In this document: in pieces, positions 1 through 8,881 of the stretch
How positions within the stretch are numbered: the stretch's first letter is position 1
Layout: every line of letters starts with the position of its first letter
DNA from: Paenibacillus sp.
Lineage (GTDB): Bacteria > Bacillota > Bacilli > Paenibacillales > Paenibacillaceae
Assembly: GCA_017512705.1 (NCBI GenBank)
Contig: JAFWEX010000084.1
Span: 291,158 to 355,157, forward strand
Direction of reading: 5' to 3'
DNA length: 64,000 bases
Made by a program: the position numbers and the translations under genes
Notes under the pieces: generated by a model
The model's database searches: none
What the model saw: the letters and a program-made list of their open reading frames with translations, nothing else
What the model was told of the DNA's origin: nothing

Positions 1-822
1 AACGACCTGGGTATCTGGTCAGATGAGCACGTACCGGCTTTCACCAAGCTGGTGCAGGGTATGCATGCCCATGGCTCCAAAGTGGCAATACAGATTGCAC
101 ACGCAGGACGTAAAGCCGAAGATGCACCGCAGCCGGTTGCTCCCTCTGTTGTAACGTTCCCGGGAGAAAAGTATAAAGAACCACGTGCGTTGACTACGGA
201 AGAAGTGGAAGCGATGGTGCAAAAATTTGCAGATGGTGTGCGTCGTGCTGTTCAAGCTGGTGTGGATGCAATTGAACTTCATGGTGCGCATGGCTATCTG
301 ATTCACCAGTTTCACTCTCCACTGATGAATCACCGTGAGGATGGATATGGACAAGATCTGTCACGCTTTGGTGTGGAGATTATCCGTGCAGTGAAAAAAG
401 AAATGCCTGCTGACATGCCGCTCATCATGCGAATCTCTGCCGTAGAATATGCCGATGGCGGATATGACATCAATCATACGATCAAAATCGGCCGTGCTTA
501 TCAGGAAGCAGGCGTGGACATGTTCCACATCAGCTCTGGTGGTGAAGGGCCGGCGGGTCAACGTAAACCTGGAAACTATCCAGGTTACCAGGTTCCTTTT
601 GCCCGTCGATTCAAGGAAGAGCTGAATGTGCCTGTAATCGCAGTAGGCATGCTGGAAGATGCAGCGCTGGCGCAGGCCGTGATCGGCAATGGAGATGCCG
701 ATCTGGTTGCGATTGGCAGAGGTATGCTGCGTGACCCGTACTGGGCGAATCATGCAGCACTTGAGCTGGGTGTCAGCAAGCAGCAGGCAGCGATCGCCGA
801 GCAATATGCTCGTGGATATTAA
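1..822 (+). CDS. namA: NADPH dehydrogenase, old yellow enzyme family (5' end missing)
   Basis: FMN-dependent NADPH oxidoreductase of the NamA/YqjM type, a cytosolic enzyme that reduces activated C=C bonds. The frame is open from base 1, so the N-terminus (about 65 residues of a roughly 340-residue family, including the active-site Cys/Tyr loop) lies outside the window. Visible here are the flavin-side HAGRKAE strand near residue 33, the substrate-binding His pair in HGAHGYLIHQF, the NHREDGYG loop and the phosphate-binding GRGMLRDP near the C-terminus. It ends in TAA and stands alone, facing a convergent methyltransferase gene. Family assignment is secure; the physiological substrate is unknown. 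Confidence 0.93.
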   Translation, partial: NDLGIWSDEHVPAFTKLVQGMHAHGSKVAIQIAHAGRKAEDAPQPVAPSVVTFPGEKYKEPRALTTEEVEAMVQKFADGVRRAVQAGVDAIELHGAHGYLIHQFHSPLMNHREDGYGQDLSRFGVEIIRAVKKEMPADMPLIMRISAVEYADGGYDINHTIKIGRAYQEAGVDMFHISSGGEGPAGQRKPGNYPGYQVPFARRFKEELNVPVIAVGMLEDAALAQAVIGNGDADLVAIGRGMLRDPYWANHAALELGVSKQQAAIAEQYARGY

Positions 823-898
823 GTCCAACCGATGATCAACAGACGATAGCTGTCCGGTTTAACCTTGAACCTTGTATCTGGTATCCATACGCCATCAC

Positions 899-1672
899 TT
901 ATAACGATAGTTTGCGTGTTGCTTCATAGACAAATTTCTGGCTAGATTGTGTAGGGGCTTCTCCTTGATTAAAGTCTGCATAGACTTCAACGTTGGTGAA
1001 TCCAATCTTCTCCAGAATAAGACGCAGTTCCTCCACCCCGTACCATCTCAGGGTGAGTTCCTGCATTTCCGTGTCTACGAGTGTGCCTTGGTGCCACTGC
1101 TCGTAGCGAATCAGGCTGGTGGTATACTGGTGAAGGAGATTGATTTCGGTCGTTTTCTCTTCAATGGTGATCATGTCACCCTCGGGTAATCGAACCGAAG
1201 ATATATCCATTGAAGCTGGCTTGGTGACGTCTGGCAAAAAGAGATCAAAAATCAGCCTGCCCCCTGGCTCCATGTGATCATACAGATTTTGCAGGACCTG
1301 GATCGAAGAACTGCGATCCTGAATAAGCATTAGTGAGCCGCTCGGAATAATAATGGCTTCGTAACGATAGGGAAGGTCTAAATTCACCAGATCGGCTACA
1401 AATAGCTCAGGCATAGGCAATGCACGTTCGCTACATCGAGAACGGCAGGACTGAACCATAGCTTCCGAATAATCGACTCCATCTACCTTCAGCCCTGCTT
1501 CAAGCAGTGGAATGAGCATTCGGCCTGAACCTGACATGGCTTCCAGGATACGTCCATTGCAGTGCTGCAACAGATGGCTGTAAAATTCAATATCCCCTCC
1601 CAAAGAGTATCCGATCGGTTTGGTAATATCGTATACCTTGGTGCATAAGGGGCCGTAATAACTGAATGACAT
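899..1672 (-). CDS. class I SAM-dependent methyltransferase
   Basis: A 257-residue cytosolic methyltransferase. Motif I is LEAMSGSGRM (residues ~43-52), followed by the acidic residue in GVDYSEAM that normally contacts the ribose of SAM, and a post-motif segment IIIPSGSLMLI. The start at 1672 has a good site, GGAGG, 9 bases upstream on the minus strand. The substrate cannot be told from the sequence; small-molecule methylation is typical of this compact single-domain form. It converges on the namA-like gene with only 76 bases between them. Confidence 0.85.
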   Translation of the reverse strand: MSFSYYGPLCTKVYDITKPIGYSLGGDIEFYSHLLQHCNGRILEAMSGSGRMLIPLLEAGLKVDGVDYSEAMVQSCRSRCSERALPMPELFVADLVNLDLPYRYEAIIIPSGSLMLIQDRSSSIQVLQNLYDHMEPGGRLIFDLFLPDVTKPASMDISSVRLPEGDMITIEEKTTEINLLHQYTTSLIRYEQWHQGTLVDTEMQELTLRWYGVEELRLILEKIGFTNVEVYADFNQGEAPTQSSQKFVYEATRKLSL

Positions 1673-1865
1673 CGTATCATTCCTCCAGATTTAGATGTTT
1701 TAAACAAAACAGAGGAAGGTATATTCTTGCCGAACTATCCCTTCCAGCAGCGGTGTTTGGAAATGGATTTTTCAGAGCAGACTATCATAGGAATCACAAC
1801 CCTTATATGTAAGATAGACCCATTATAGGTTGGGTCTGAGAAGAGCGTCAAGGAGGCAGTAACGA

Positions 1866-2282
1866 ATGGAATCATCAACGGCACTACCAGATATTAAGGA
1901 AGAATTAGTACTGACGGCGTCTGTGGAAAAGGTGTGGCCTAAGGTCTCGACAGCGGAAGGTCTGGGATCGTGGTTTATGCCCAGCGATCTGGAGCCTGTC
2001 GAAGGTCATGAATTTATACTGGAAGCGGGGCCATTCGGACAATCCCCTTGTAAGGTAATTGAGGTACAGCCAAAGCAGAAGCTTGCCTTTCGTTGGGGGA
2101 AAGACTGGACGTTAACGTTCGAACTTGCGGAACAAGCTGGAGGTACTCATTTTACGTTGATCCACAGCGGATGGGATGCTGATAAACTTACTGAATTTGG
2201 ACAGGCCCACGCGATCATCCGCGAACGTATGGCCCAAGGTTGGGCAGGCCTTGTACAGAAGCTTGCGGAAGTCGTCAAGTAA
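1866..2282 (+). CDS. SRPBCC / AHSA1-like domain protein
   Basis: A 138-residue single-domain protein of the SRPBCC (START/Bet v1-like) superfamily, closest in style to AHSA1/YndB proteins: an N-terminal strand leading into VEKVWPKVSTAEGLGSWF, a central LAFRWGKDWTLTFEL sheet and a C-terminal helix GWAGLVQKLAEVV. Such proteins bind hydrophobic ligands in a cavity; the ligand is unknown. A strong AAGGAGG lies 8 bases before the ATG. A short inverted repeat, AGACCC/GGGTCT, sits just upstream in the leader (about 1823-1846). It is monocistronic. Confidence 0.85.
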   Translation: MESSTALPDIKEELVLTASVEKVWPKVSTAEGLGSWFMPSDLEPVEGHEFILEAGPFGQSPCKVIEVQPKQKLAFRWGKDWTLTFELAEQAGGTHFTLIHSGWDADKLTEFGQAHAIIRERMAQGWAGLVQKLAEVVK

Positions 2283-2703
2283 GAGCACTAGAGAAATTGA
2301 TTAAGGTAACAAGGGAGTTGAGTTTGTACCCTTGGTGCCGCCATGCGAGCTTCATCACGAAGCCCTGGTTCCTCTCGCTGATGTTATCAGTGAGATCGAG
2401 ATCGGGGCTTTTCGCATTGGTTACCTGATCAGATCCTCATTTTACATGAGAGTTGCAATTCTATTTTTTGGTAAAGTATGGTTAAAAGGTGTTTGGGTAG
2501 AAGAGGATATAGCGTATCGTTTAAATCACAGGAATTATTCACATGTCTGTTTCATCACCGAGGAGATTGGGTAAGCAAGGAAGTTATGCTTAATAAGTTC
2601 TAAGGCGGGTTGTATAGCTCTCGGGCATCAGCCGGAACTTTGAACAAGCATTATATCAATATTTTACTAAACAACAGACATACAGGCAGGAGGAGTATGG
2701 CGC
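2283..2703. other. intergenic stretch with no convincing gene
   Basis: About 420 bases separate the SRPBCC gene from photolyase. An 80-codon open frame at 2332-2574 begins with TTG, has no ribosome binding site at a useful distance and shows no recognisable domain. I see no strong terminator. The end of the stretch carries the AGGCAGGAGG site of the photolyase gene. Confidence 0.5.
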
Positions 2704-4062
2704 ATGAAGGTATTCATACACCGCAAAGATCTGCGTACGGATGATCTAATTGCTTTTGATTATTTGCGGGAGCAGGGAGAAGAGAGCCTGCATCTATTAA
2801 TCTACGATCCATTCCTGCTACGGCAAGGCCGGGAGAAGGAGCACAGCGGTGTGAACTTCCTCCGCCATGCTGCAGCACTAGGCAGAAAATATAAGAAAGA
2901 AAAACAAAATCTCCATGTCGCTTATGGGAAACCGAGTGAAGTGATAGATTGGTTGTTGAGCCATATGGAGGGTGAGATCAGCGAAATTGTAGTTCATCGG
3001 GATATGACGCCATATGCGATGGAACGAGATCGGAAGATACGGAAAATCTGTGAATCGTATGGGATCACATTCACTCAGCTGACCGATCATCTGCTGATTG
3101 ATCTGGAGGCCTTCGCTCGTTTTACAGGCAAATCAGAGCCCTATAAAGTGTTCGCTGCCTTCCATCGGCGCTGGGTAGAATTCATGAATGAGTACCCTAA
3201 TCCACCATCGGCAACAACGATAGCAGACGTGAACGTCAGTGTACGAGAGCTGGATTGGCCCGAAGTTATGAGTGTCCCTGCTGCTTTGCTCGAAGGGGCT
3301 AGTGAAGCGGAAGGGGCAGAAGAGGACCCGCATAGGATGCTTAATCAGTTTCTATCCGAACGAGTAGCGGATTACGGGGATCATCGAGATGAGTTCGAAG
3401 CGTATGAGCCAAGTCATCTCAGTTCTTATGTAGCTGTAGGAGCCGTCTCCATTCGTAAGATGTATGATGCTGCGCAGCGTATCTCCGAAGCGGGGGAGTG
3501 GATCAGACAGCTCTGTTTCCGTGATTTTTATTTGTATAGGGCAGTCTATGAGGAGCATTATTTTACGTATGAAAAAGTGTACGATCTCTCCGTTCTTCAA
3601 GACACTCATTTCGAACGTTGGTGCAGAGCAGAGACAGGCATCCCAATCATTGATGCGGCCATGACAGAACTGAACGAGACCGGGCATATGCCGAATCGGC
3701 TCCGCATTCTGACGGCTATGTTCCTGACCAAAAACCTTCAGTGCCCGTTCACACTGGGGGAAGCATACTTCAGAAGAAAGCTGAAGGATTACGATAATAT
3801 CCAGAATCGAGGTAACTGGCTGTGGTGCGCATCGCTGGGTGAGAATGCTGCCCCGTATTTCCGGGTGAACAATCCGGTGACACAGTCCGAGAAGTATGAT
3901 GCTCAGGGTGATTACATTCGCAAGTGGTTGCCTGAGTTGCAGGACTTGCATAGCAAAGACATTCATCAGCCACGCAAGGATGCGATTGTTGACCTGAAAG
4001 CCTCCAGACAGGCGGCGATTGAGGTGTACAAGCAGATTCTTGCTAGCCGGGAAAAGAACTAG
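2704..4062 (+). CDS. phr: deoxyribodipyrimidine photolyase
   Basis: Class I photolyase of 452 residues that uses blue light and FAD to split UV-induced cyclobutane dimers in DNA. The N-terminal antenna domain opens with the typical IHRKDLRTDD. The C-terminal FAD domain contains IRQLCFRDFY (residues ~264-273), FERWCRAETGIPIIDAAM, the DNA-contacting HMPNRLR and the signature DYDNIQNRGNWLW followed by the Asn-containing YFRVNNPVTQSEKYD. Start ATG 2704 follows GGAGG by 8 bases. Its last 20 bases overlap the convergent regulator gene, so no separate terminator exists between them. Confidence 0.95.
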   Translation: MKVFIHRKDLRTDDLIAFDYLREQGEESLHLLIYDPFLLRQGREKEHSGVNFLRHAAALGRKYKKEKQNLHVAYGKPSEVIDWLLSHMEGEISEIVVHRDMTPYAMERDRKIRKICESYGITFTQLTDHLLIDLEAFARFTGKSEPYKVFAAFHRRWVEFMNEYPNPPSATTIADVNVSVRELDWPEVMSVPAALLEGASEAEGAEEDPHRMLNQFLSERVADYGDHRDEFEAYEPSHLSSYVAVGAVSIRKMYDAAQRISEAGEWIRQLCFRDFYLYRAVYEEHYFTYEKVYDLSVLQDTHFERWCRAETGIPIIDAAMTELNETGHMPNRLRILTAMFLTKNLQCPFTLGEAYFRRKLKDYDNIQNRGNWLWCASLGENAAPYFRVNNPVTQSEKYDAQGDYIRKWLPELQDLHSKDIHQPRKDAIVDLKASRQAAIEVYKQILASREKN

Positions 4063-4759
4063 TCTCGTGACAGAGCGGAACGTACATGTCGATATTGGGT
4101 GAGTTCTCTACTTGAATCTCCAACGCATAAGCAGCAAGATCGGGCATCAGGCCTCGAAGCTTTAACTTATCCATCATCCACAGAAATGATTCATCAGACT
4201 GTATTCTATCAACCTTGCCCTGATGGGTATACTGTGCATATTCTCTTGCGGGAAGTGTTATGCCTATCATGTCTTCTGGTAGTTCATCATAATAGAATAC
4301 CTCTACTCCGGCAATGTAATGATATAGTCGCTGACGACTCAACACAACGCCTGTCCGCACCCCTGCCTGTTTCTGGCGGGGGATTTCATGCTGTCTTCGT
4401 TTCAATGCTGCCCACAACCTAGGGATCATGACCTGTGCCATGAAGACGGCTGTAAAGGGAGCCTGGAATTCAAGCCCGACTACGTAAGTCTCAGGTCGAA
4501 CAATGCGCTGGAATGGATCACGGCGTACCATTCGCTGTGCTGTCATCTTATTTTCATGTCGGAGCGGCAGCAGTAGGGAGTATCCGCCGCTGCGTCCAGG
4601 TTCAGCATATAAAGGGACACCCATGCCACTGAGTTCGTGTAGGTAGCGAAGCATTGTCCGGTAGGACACTCCAAATTCAGCAGCCATCTCTTCCGCTGTA
4701 AACCTGGGTTTTTCATATACTCGCATCATTAGTTCAATTAAACGTTCCGTTTTGGTCAT
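4043..4759 (-). CDS. HTH regulator with GyrI-like effector-binding domain
   Basis: A 238-residue transcription factor. Residues 1-65 form an HTH_11/DeoR-type winged helix (KPRFTAEEMAAEFGVSYRTMLRYLHELS, with the wing ending GRSGGYSLL), the rest resembles the GyrI/AraC effector-binding fold that captures small or drug-like ligands. Site AGGAG lies 10 bases before the ATG. It is divergent from another GyrI-domain protein (4891-5379), and the gap between them holds a TGACA-N5-TGTCA palindrome that could be its operator. It overlaps the 3' end of phr on the other strand. Confidence 0.85.
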   Translation of the reverse strand: MTKTERLIELMMRVYEKPRFTAEEMAAEFGVSYRTMLRYLHELSGMGVPLYAEPGRSGGYSLLLPLRHENKMTAQRMVRRDPFQRIVRPETYVVGLEFQAPFTAVFMAQVMIPRLWAALKRRQHEIPRQKQAGVRTGVVLSRQRLYHYIAGVEVFYYDELPEDMIGITLPAREYAQYTHQGKVDRIQSDESFLWMMDKLKLRGLMPDLAAYALEIQVENSPNIDMYVPLCHETSSFPG

Positions 4760-4794
4760 GATCGTACACTCCTGATTGGATTATGCGATATATA

Positions 4795-4825
4795 CTGACA
4801 GATTTTGTCACTGTTTTAGTATAAA
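4795..4825 (+). promoter_or_regulatory. promoter-like elements and palindrome between divergent GyrI genes
   Basis: CTGACA (4795-4800) and TATAAA (4820-4825) are spaced 19 bases and point toward the 4891 gene. The inverted repeat TGACA-gattt-TGTCA (4796-4810) overlaps the -35 element, a usual position for a repressor site. The natural candidate to bind is the divergent HTH/GyrI regulator. Spacing of 19 is longer than ideal. Confidence 0.4.
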
Positions 4826-4890
4826 ATAGAGTTAGAACCAGGACAACATGACAGACCTAATGACTATTGAAGCGTGAAGGGATGAGGGGC

Positions 4891-5379
4891 ATGAAACCAA
4901 TTCAAGTTGCGGAGTTAATCCGTAAGGAAGCAGCAACGATGATCGGTCTAAAATGGGAAGGCACTTTTGCTGAGGCCGGCGCTGGAGGCATACGCAAGGT
5001 ACAGACTGAATTTAAGCGACGTCTGCATGAAATCCAAAATGTAATCCACCCCGAAGAGCTATTAGGATTGTCTTATCACGTAACAGACACCGGATTTGTT
5101 CATTATGTTGCCGTCCGGGTGGGTAACACAGCAACTCCATCTGTCCCGGAAGGGATGATTCAATTGGAGGTTCCCGCACATGATTATGCGAAATGCAGCC
5201 ATGCCAAAGGACAATCCATTGAATCTTCGTATAATCGGATCTATGCGTGGATTGAAGAGCAGGGACTCCATCTATTGAATGATCCGCTTACACACTATGA
5301 AGTATATCCCATGGAGCAAGACCCCTATGATACAGAGCCTGAGTTTACAATTTTAGTACCGGTAATGAAAGGGATTTAG
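4891..5379 (+). CDS. GyrI-like effector-binding protein
   Basis: A 162-residue stand-alone GyrI/effector-binding domain without a DNA-binding part. It shows the LPAREYA-like core as VPAHDYAKCSHAKGQSIESSYNRIYAWIEEQGL and the C-terminal strand EFTILVPVM. I chose ATG 4891 because GAGGGG lies just ahead, although ATG 4882 and TTG 4867 are also in frame and the spacing is tight. It is divergent from a regulator carrying the same kind of domain and may act as a ligand sponge or hydrolase for the same compound; that function is inferred. Confidence 0.8.
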   Translation: MKPIQVAELIRKEAATMIGLKWEGTFAEAGAGGIRKVQTEFKRRLHEIQNVIHPEELLGLSYHVTDTGFVHYVAVRVGNTATPSVPEGMIQLEVPAHDYAKCSHAKGQSIESSYNRIYAWIEEQGLHLLNDPLTHYEVYPMEQDPYDTEPEFTILVPVMKGI

Positions 5380-5397
5380 TGAGATTTTGATAGCCCC

Positions 5398-5421
5398 AGA
5401 CCGCGCTCTAGCGGTCTTTTT
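5398..5421 (+). terminator. intrinsic terminator after GyrI gene
   Basis: AGACCGC (5398-5404) pairs with GCGGTCT (5411-5417) around a 6-base loop, followed by a run of T. It lies 18 bases after the stop codon. Confidence 0.85.
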
Positions 5422-5587
5422 GACATGCGTAACTCGATGAATCCTGTGAAATCAACTTGAAAATTAATAAATTATTAGGAAATTGGGCTACACATATTTC
5501 GCAATATGCTTTTTAATAGATAGAGAGCTTAAATGGAATAAGTCATATTTAACATATTGGCGAACACATAAAGGAGAGCCTCTGAAC

Positions 5588-6763
5588 ATGAGTCAAACAC
5601 TGAAAAGAGAACGAATACCGGAGTTAAATATTGTACGAGCAGTCGCCATTATCGGCGTGTTATGTGTACATTCTACCTCCAATGCAACGTTGGAAATGAG
5701 AGAATCCGGTTATTACTGGCTGTACAACTTCATTAATATCTTTATGAAATATGGTACACCGACCTTTATTTTTTTGAGCAGTTTTGTACTGTTCTATAAC
5801 TATTTTAACCGTCCGCTAGACAAGAAACTGGTTAGTAATTTCTACAAGAAGCGTTTTGTCTATATCCTACTGCCATATTTCCTGTTCTCGATCTTGTATT
5901 TTGTCATTCTGCATAATATGTATTATCAAGGACGACCGCTCAATGAATCGATCAGCACATTTATTGAGAAGTTGTTGACAGGTAAAGCATACACACATCT
6001 GTATTTTGTGTTTATTAATATGCAATTTTATCTTATTTTTCCGCTTGTGCTGTGGTTGATGAAGAAATACCCGTCTGTTGTAAAATGGTCTGTTCCGATT
6101 GGTCTTCTTATCCAATGGGCCTTTATTCTGAGTAACAAGTATGGGTTTCAGGTTCCCAACAAAGGAAGCTGGGCATTCTCGTACTTCTCCTATTTCATGT
6201 TGGGTGTTTTCATGGGTGTGTATTTCCCGAAAATCAAACAATGGTTTATCGTTAGCCGAGTCAATGCAACGAAGGGGCGCGTAGCTTCTTGGATTTTGTT
6301 ATGGCTGGTCTGGATCACGGCGGGACTGGGACACGTGTATATTTACTATTTACTGCGATTGAAGATAGCCACTTATAACACGTTATGGTATGAGTTCTTC
6401 TGGAATGTGCATACATTTGCTTGTGCGCTGGTCATTATTCAGATCGCTTACTGGCTCTATCACAAAGGTCCTGCACTCCTTGCCAAACCACTTAGTCGTC
6501 TAGGTGCGTTGTCCTTTGGTGTGTATCTGATTCACCCATTGTTCTTGTTAATTTATCGTGAGCATCCGCCACAAACAGGGGTTTCCTGGTTAATTCATCT
6601 GTGGTACGCGGGCGGATTTGTTTTTGCATTGATCGCCTCCTGGATTGTGGTTGGGCTGGCAGCGAGATTCCTGCCTTATGCCTGGGTTATTTTTGGCAAT
6701 CTGCCAAAACCAAAACCGCGTCTTGTACCCCAGCAGAATTCAGGGAAAGTGGACGTTCGTTAG
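5588..6763 (+). CDS. acyltransferase 3 family membrane protein
   Basis: A 391-residue multi-pass membrane protein with about ten hydrophobic segments, of the acyltransferase 3 family (O-acetylation of cell-surface sugars, as in YfiQ/IcaC/OatA-like proteins). The first cytoplasmic turn has RIPELNIVRAVAIIGVLCVHST, in which the Arg and the His are the family's expected catalytic or donor-handling residues. A frame extends upstream to 5483, but AAAGGAG 10 bases before ATG 5588 decides the start. It lacks the extra SGNH domain of longer members. It is monocistronic with its own terminator; the acylated polymer is unknown. Confidence 0.85.
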   Translation: MSQTLKRERIPELNIVRAVAIIGVLCVHSTSNATLEMRESGYYWLYNFINIFMKYGTPTFIFLSSFVLFYNYFNRPLDKKLVSNFYKKRFVYILLPYFLFSILYFVILHNMYYQGRPLNESISTFIEKLLTGKAYTHLYFVFINMQFYLIFPLVLWLMKKYPSVVKWSVPIGLLIQWAFILSNKYGFQVPNKGSWAFSYFSYFMLGVFMGVYFPKIKQWFIVSRVNATKGRVASWILLWLVWITAGLGHVYIYYLLRLKIATYNTLWYEFFWNVHTFACALVIIQIAYWLYHKGPALLAKPLSRLGALSFGVYLIHPLFLLIYREHPPQTGVSWLIHLWYAGGFVFALIASWIVVGLAARFLPYAWVIFGNLPKPKPRLVPQQNSGKVDVR

Positions 6764-6792
6764 AACGTACAATCCCTATGAAGATGAAGATC

Positions 6793-6846
6793 AGCCGTTT
6801 TCAGTTCGCCTTGGTGCGTTCCGAAGACGGCTTTTTGCTATCATTT
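6793..6846 (+). terminator. intrinsic terminator after acyltransferase gene
   Basis: AGCCGTTTTC (6793-6802) pairs with GAAGACGGCT (6833-6842, one G-T pair) and is followed by TTTTT. Confidence 0.7.
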
Positions 6847-6978
6847 TTCCGCCCAGAAGCAACGGGATAGTCATGCCGTGGCGTGGGAACGAATGTTTCT
6901 TTTGTTCAATCCAAGGGTAATCATAAGGCGGAATGGATGTTATAAGTAAACTTTTGAGATAGGATCAAGGTGATCAAC

Positions 6979-7128
6979 ATGACTAAATGTGAACAATGCG
7001 GCAAAGCGCTGCAGGATATATTGGAATACGTAGAGCATATTCTTCATGAATGCAGGGAGCAGACACCTGAATTTAGTACTGGTGACTATAAGACGGGCGG
7101 TTATGAGGGTGTTCGTGAGCAGATGTGA
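6979..7128 (+). CDS. small CxxC protein, 49 residues
   Basis: A short ORF with a good site AAGGTGAT and 5-7 bases to the ATG. It begins MTKCEQCG, a zinc-knuckle-like CxxC pair, and has one more Cys and two His near residues 20-25 (HILHEC), so a single metal site is possible. No family is recognised. It lies 44 bases before the HNH gene, which also starts with a CxxC motif, so the two may be cotranscribed. Confidence 0.6.
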   Translation: MTKCEQCGKALQDILEYVEHILHECREQTPEFSTGDYKTGGYEGVREQM

Positions 7129-7172
7129 TACAATAGAAAGAAACCGGATTCATTCGGAACCGAGGTGACAAC

Positions 7173-8591
7173 ATGGAGACGGGACCAGCCCCTGTCCACA
7201 CAAGGAAGGCAGCACTTGAAACGAAACAAACCAAGACATGTATGTATTGTGGAGAGCAGCGCCCTGCGTCTGATTTTCGGCGTAGAACTGGCAGGCGTGC
7301 AGGTTCCGGGGCCAGACGGGGAGCCTGCAGACGTTGTCGTCAGCTCGGTGTACGAGAGCCACATCATGGCAAAGTGACGACAGCTGACTCTGTAAGGATG
7401 GGGCGTGTCCAGGGCAATGCAGAGGAGACTCCCAGGGTAGACGAGGCTCAGGCCACGGTGACGAATGAACGTGAACGGAAAGTCCAGGCTTTAGCGCAGC
7501 AAGCTGCTGGAGAGAGCGATAAGGGAATGAGTCCAGGTGTGGGTTCAGATGGAGTGGCAGGATTAGCATCTGCTGAAACGAGTGCTGCCCTTGGCGATCA
7601 GACGTTGAATGACGGAGCAGGTGCTTCCACTTCTTCGGGGAGTCAGCGGCGAAAGAGACGAAGACGGCGGAAGAAGAAGCCGTCTGAGTTAATGAATGCT
7701 CAGTCTCGGACGTCTGCTGAGGCCGAGACTGAGCGTCAGCAATCCAGCGATCAGCATGCGGTGGATTCAAGGCCGGGCGGAGAGCATCCGCCCGGGGAAG
7801 GGCATTCGCAAGGCGTTGCTGTTGCGAATGCGAAGGGCCACAGGCAGCGTGCGCGCAAGCGAGCTGCCGCTGCGGTTCCGGCCGCCGAACAGATATCGGC
7901 GGCCCAAGCGCTGCTGCCGGCTGTGCCGCAAGGCCCAGCAGCAGCGCCAGAGGCTGCGGACCAGCCGTCCGCAGCTCGGCGCACACGCCAGCGCCGCCGC
8001 AAGCGTGCGGCTGCTGCGCTAGCGTCCAGCGCAGGGCAGTCCCGCAGCGGAGCTGCTGAGGCCCCTGCGCCACATTCCAGCCGTAGTCCATTGGCTGGAA
8101 TGGAGGGCCGTCCGCGGCGTCATCACTCGCCGCCGGCAGCCATTGAGCCGGATGATCCGGCTTCGCTCCGGACCAACCGGCAAGGTATGGTGCGCATGCG
8201 CGGCAAAACGGACAAAGGCCGGCGCTGGCATCAAGAAGTAGACATGGAGCTTGCGGTTACGCTGGTGAAGGAAAAAGCTGCCGTGGTGGTCAATCGGTAC
8301 ACGATTCGTCGGTTGTTCAGCAATAAGGAATTCAAACGGTTTATTCTGAATCGAGATAAGCATACCTGTTACTTCTGTGGCTCCTACGGAGATACTATTG
8401 ACCATCTCCTTCCGCGAGCCAAGGGTGGACATACGACACCGCTTAATTGTGTTTGTGCCTGTAATCTGTGCAACCAGTCGAAGGCGGCAATGGATGCAGA
8501 TGAATTCATGCGATCAGGAATACCGGAGTGGAATGCGGCTCACCAGGCAGAACTGTTGGAGCTGTCGATGCAAGGAATAACACCAGAATAA
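7173..8591 (+). CDS. HNH endonuclease-domain protein with long basic/Ala-rich linker
   Basis: A 472-residue protein in three parts. Residues ~20-45 hold TCMYCGEQRPASDFRRR and a second CRRC pair, a small zinc-finger-like module. Residues ~95-340 are low complexity: Ala, Arg, Gln and Ser with clusters such as KRRRRRKKK. Residues ~385-450 are a compact HNH domain with CYFCG, the DH pair in IDHLLPRAKGG, an Asn in PLNCV and CNLCNQSK. The GC content of the linker is much higher than the flanks (45 of 60 bases at 7921-7980), which explains the long antisense open frames. DNA or RNA cleavage is likely from the HNH residues, target unknown. A terminator follows. Confidence 0.8.
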   Translation: METGPAPVHTRKAALETKQTKTCMYCGEQRPASDFRRRTGRRAGSGARRGACRRCRQLGVREPHHGKVTTADSVRMGRVQGNAEETPRVDEAQATVTNERERKVQALAQQAAGESDKGMSPGVGSDGVAGLASAETSAALGDQTLNDGAGASTSSGSQRRKRRRRRKKKPSELMNAQSRTSAEAETERQQSSDQHAVDSRPGGEHPPGEGHSQGVAVANAKGHRQRARKRAAAAVPAAEQISAAQALLPAVPQGPAAAPEAADQPSAARRTRQRRRKRAAAALASSAGQSRSGAAEAPAPHSSRSPLAGMEGRPRRHHSPPAAIEPDDPASLRTNRQGMVRMRGKTDKGRRWHQEVDMELAVTLVKEKAAVVVNRYTIRRLFSNKEFKRFILNRDKHTCYFCGSYGDTIDHLLPRAKGGHTTPLNCVCACNLCNQSKAAMDADEFMRSGIPEWNAAHQAELLELSMQGITPE

Positions 8592-8644
8592 ATAAACTAA
8601 GCTAATGAACCGAATGAACAAGGTTCAGAGGCTCTTATACGTCA

Positions 8645-8681
8645 AAGCATACCAAGATCATCATCGAGGTGTGCTTTTTTT
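8645..8681 (+). terminator. intrinsic terminator after HNH gene
   Basis: AAGCATACC (8645-8653) pairs with GGTGTGCTT (8668-8676, one G-T pair), followed by seven T. Confidence 0.75.
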
Positions 8682-8881
8682 GGTTTGGTGGATGCGTCAC
8701 AGATTTCTTCAAATTGACAACGGTGCACGTGCCCAATGTACGTTATACTTGGAGGGTAGAGTTGCATTAACTTTTGAATAGAGGATCTGACTTCGCAGGA
8801 TAGATTGCTCTCATGAAGCATGTTATTTCTATAGTTTTTGGTGTTTTCTACGTTTGAAATAGTATTGAATAGATTGGATGG

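Noticed and set aside
2332-2574. 80-codon frame between SRPBCC and phr
   Set aside because: TTG start without a usable site and no recognisable domain; kept only as intergenic.
7150-8091. Long antisense frames over the HNH gene
   Set aside because: They coincide with the GC-rich linker, which suppresses stop codons on both strands; no start site or domain.
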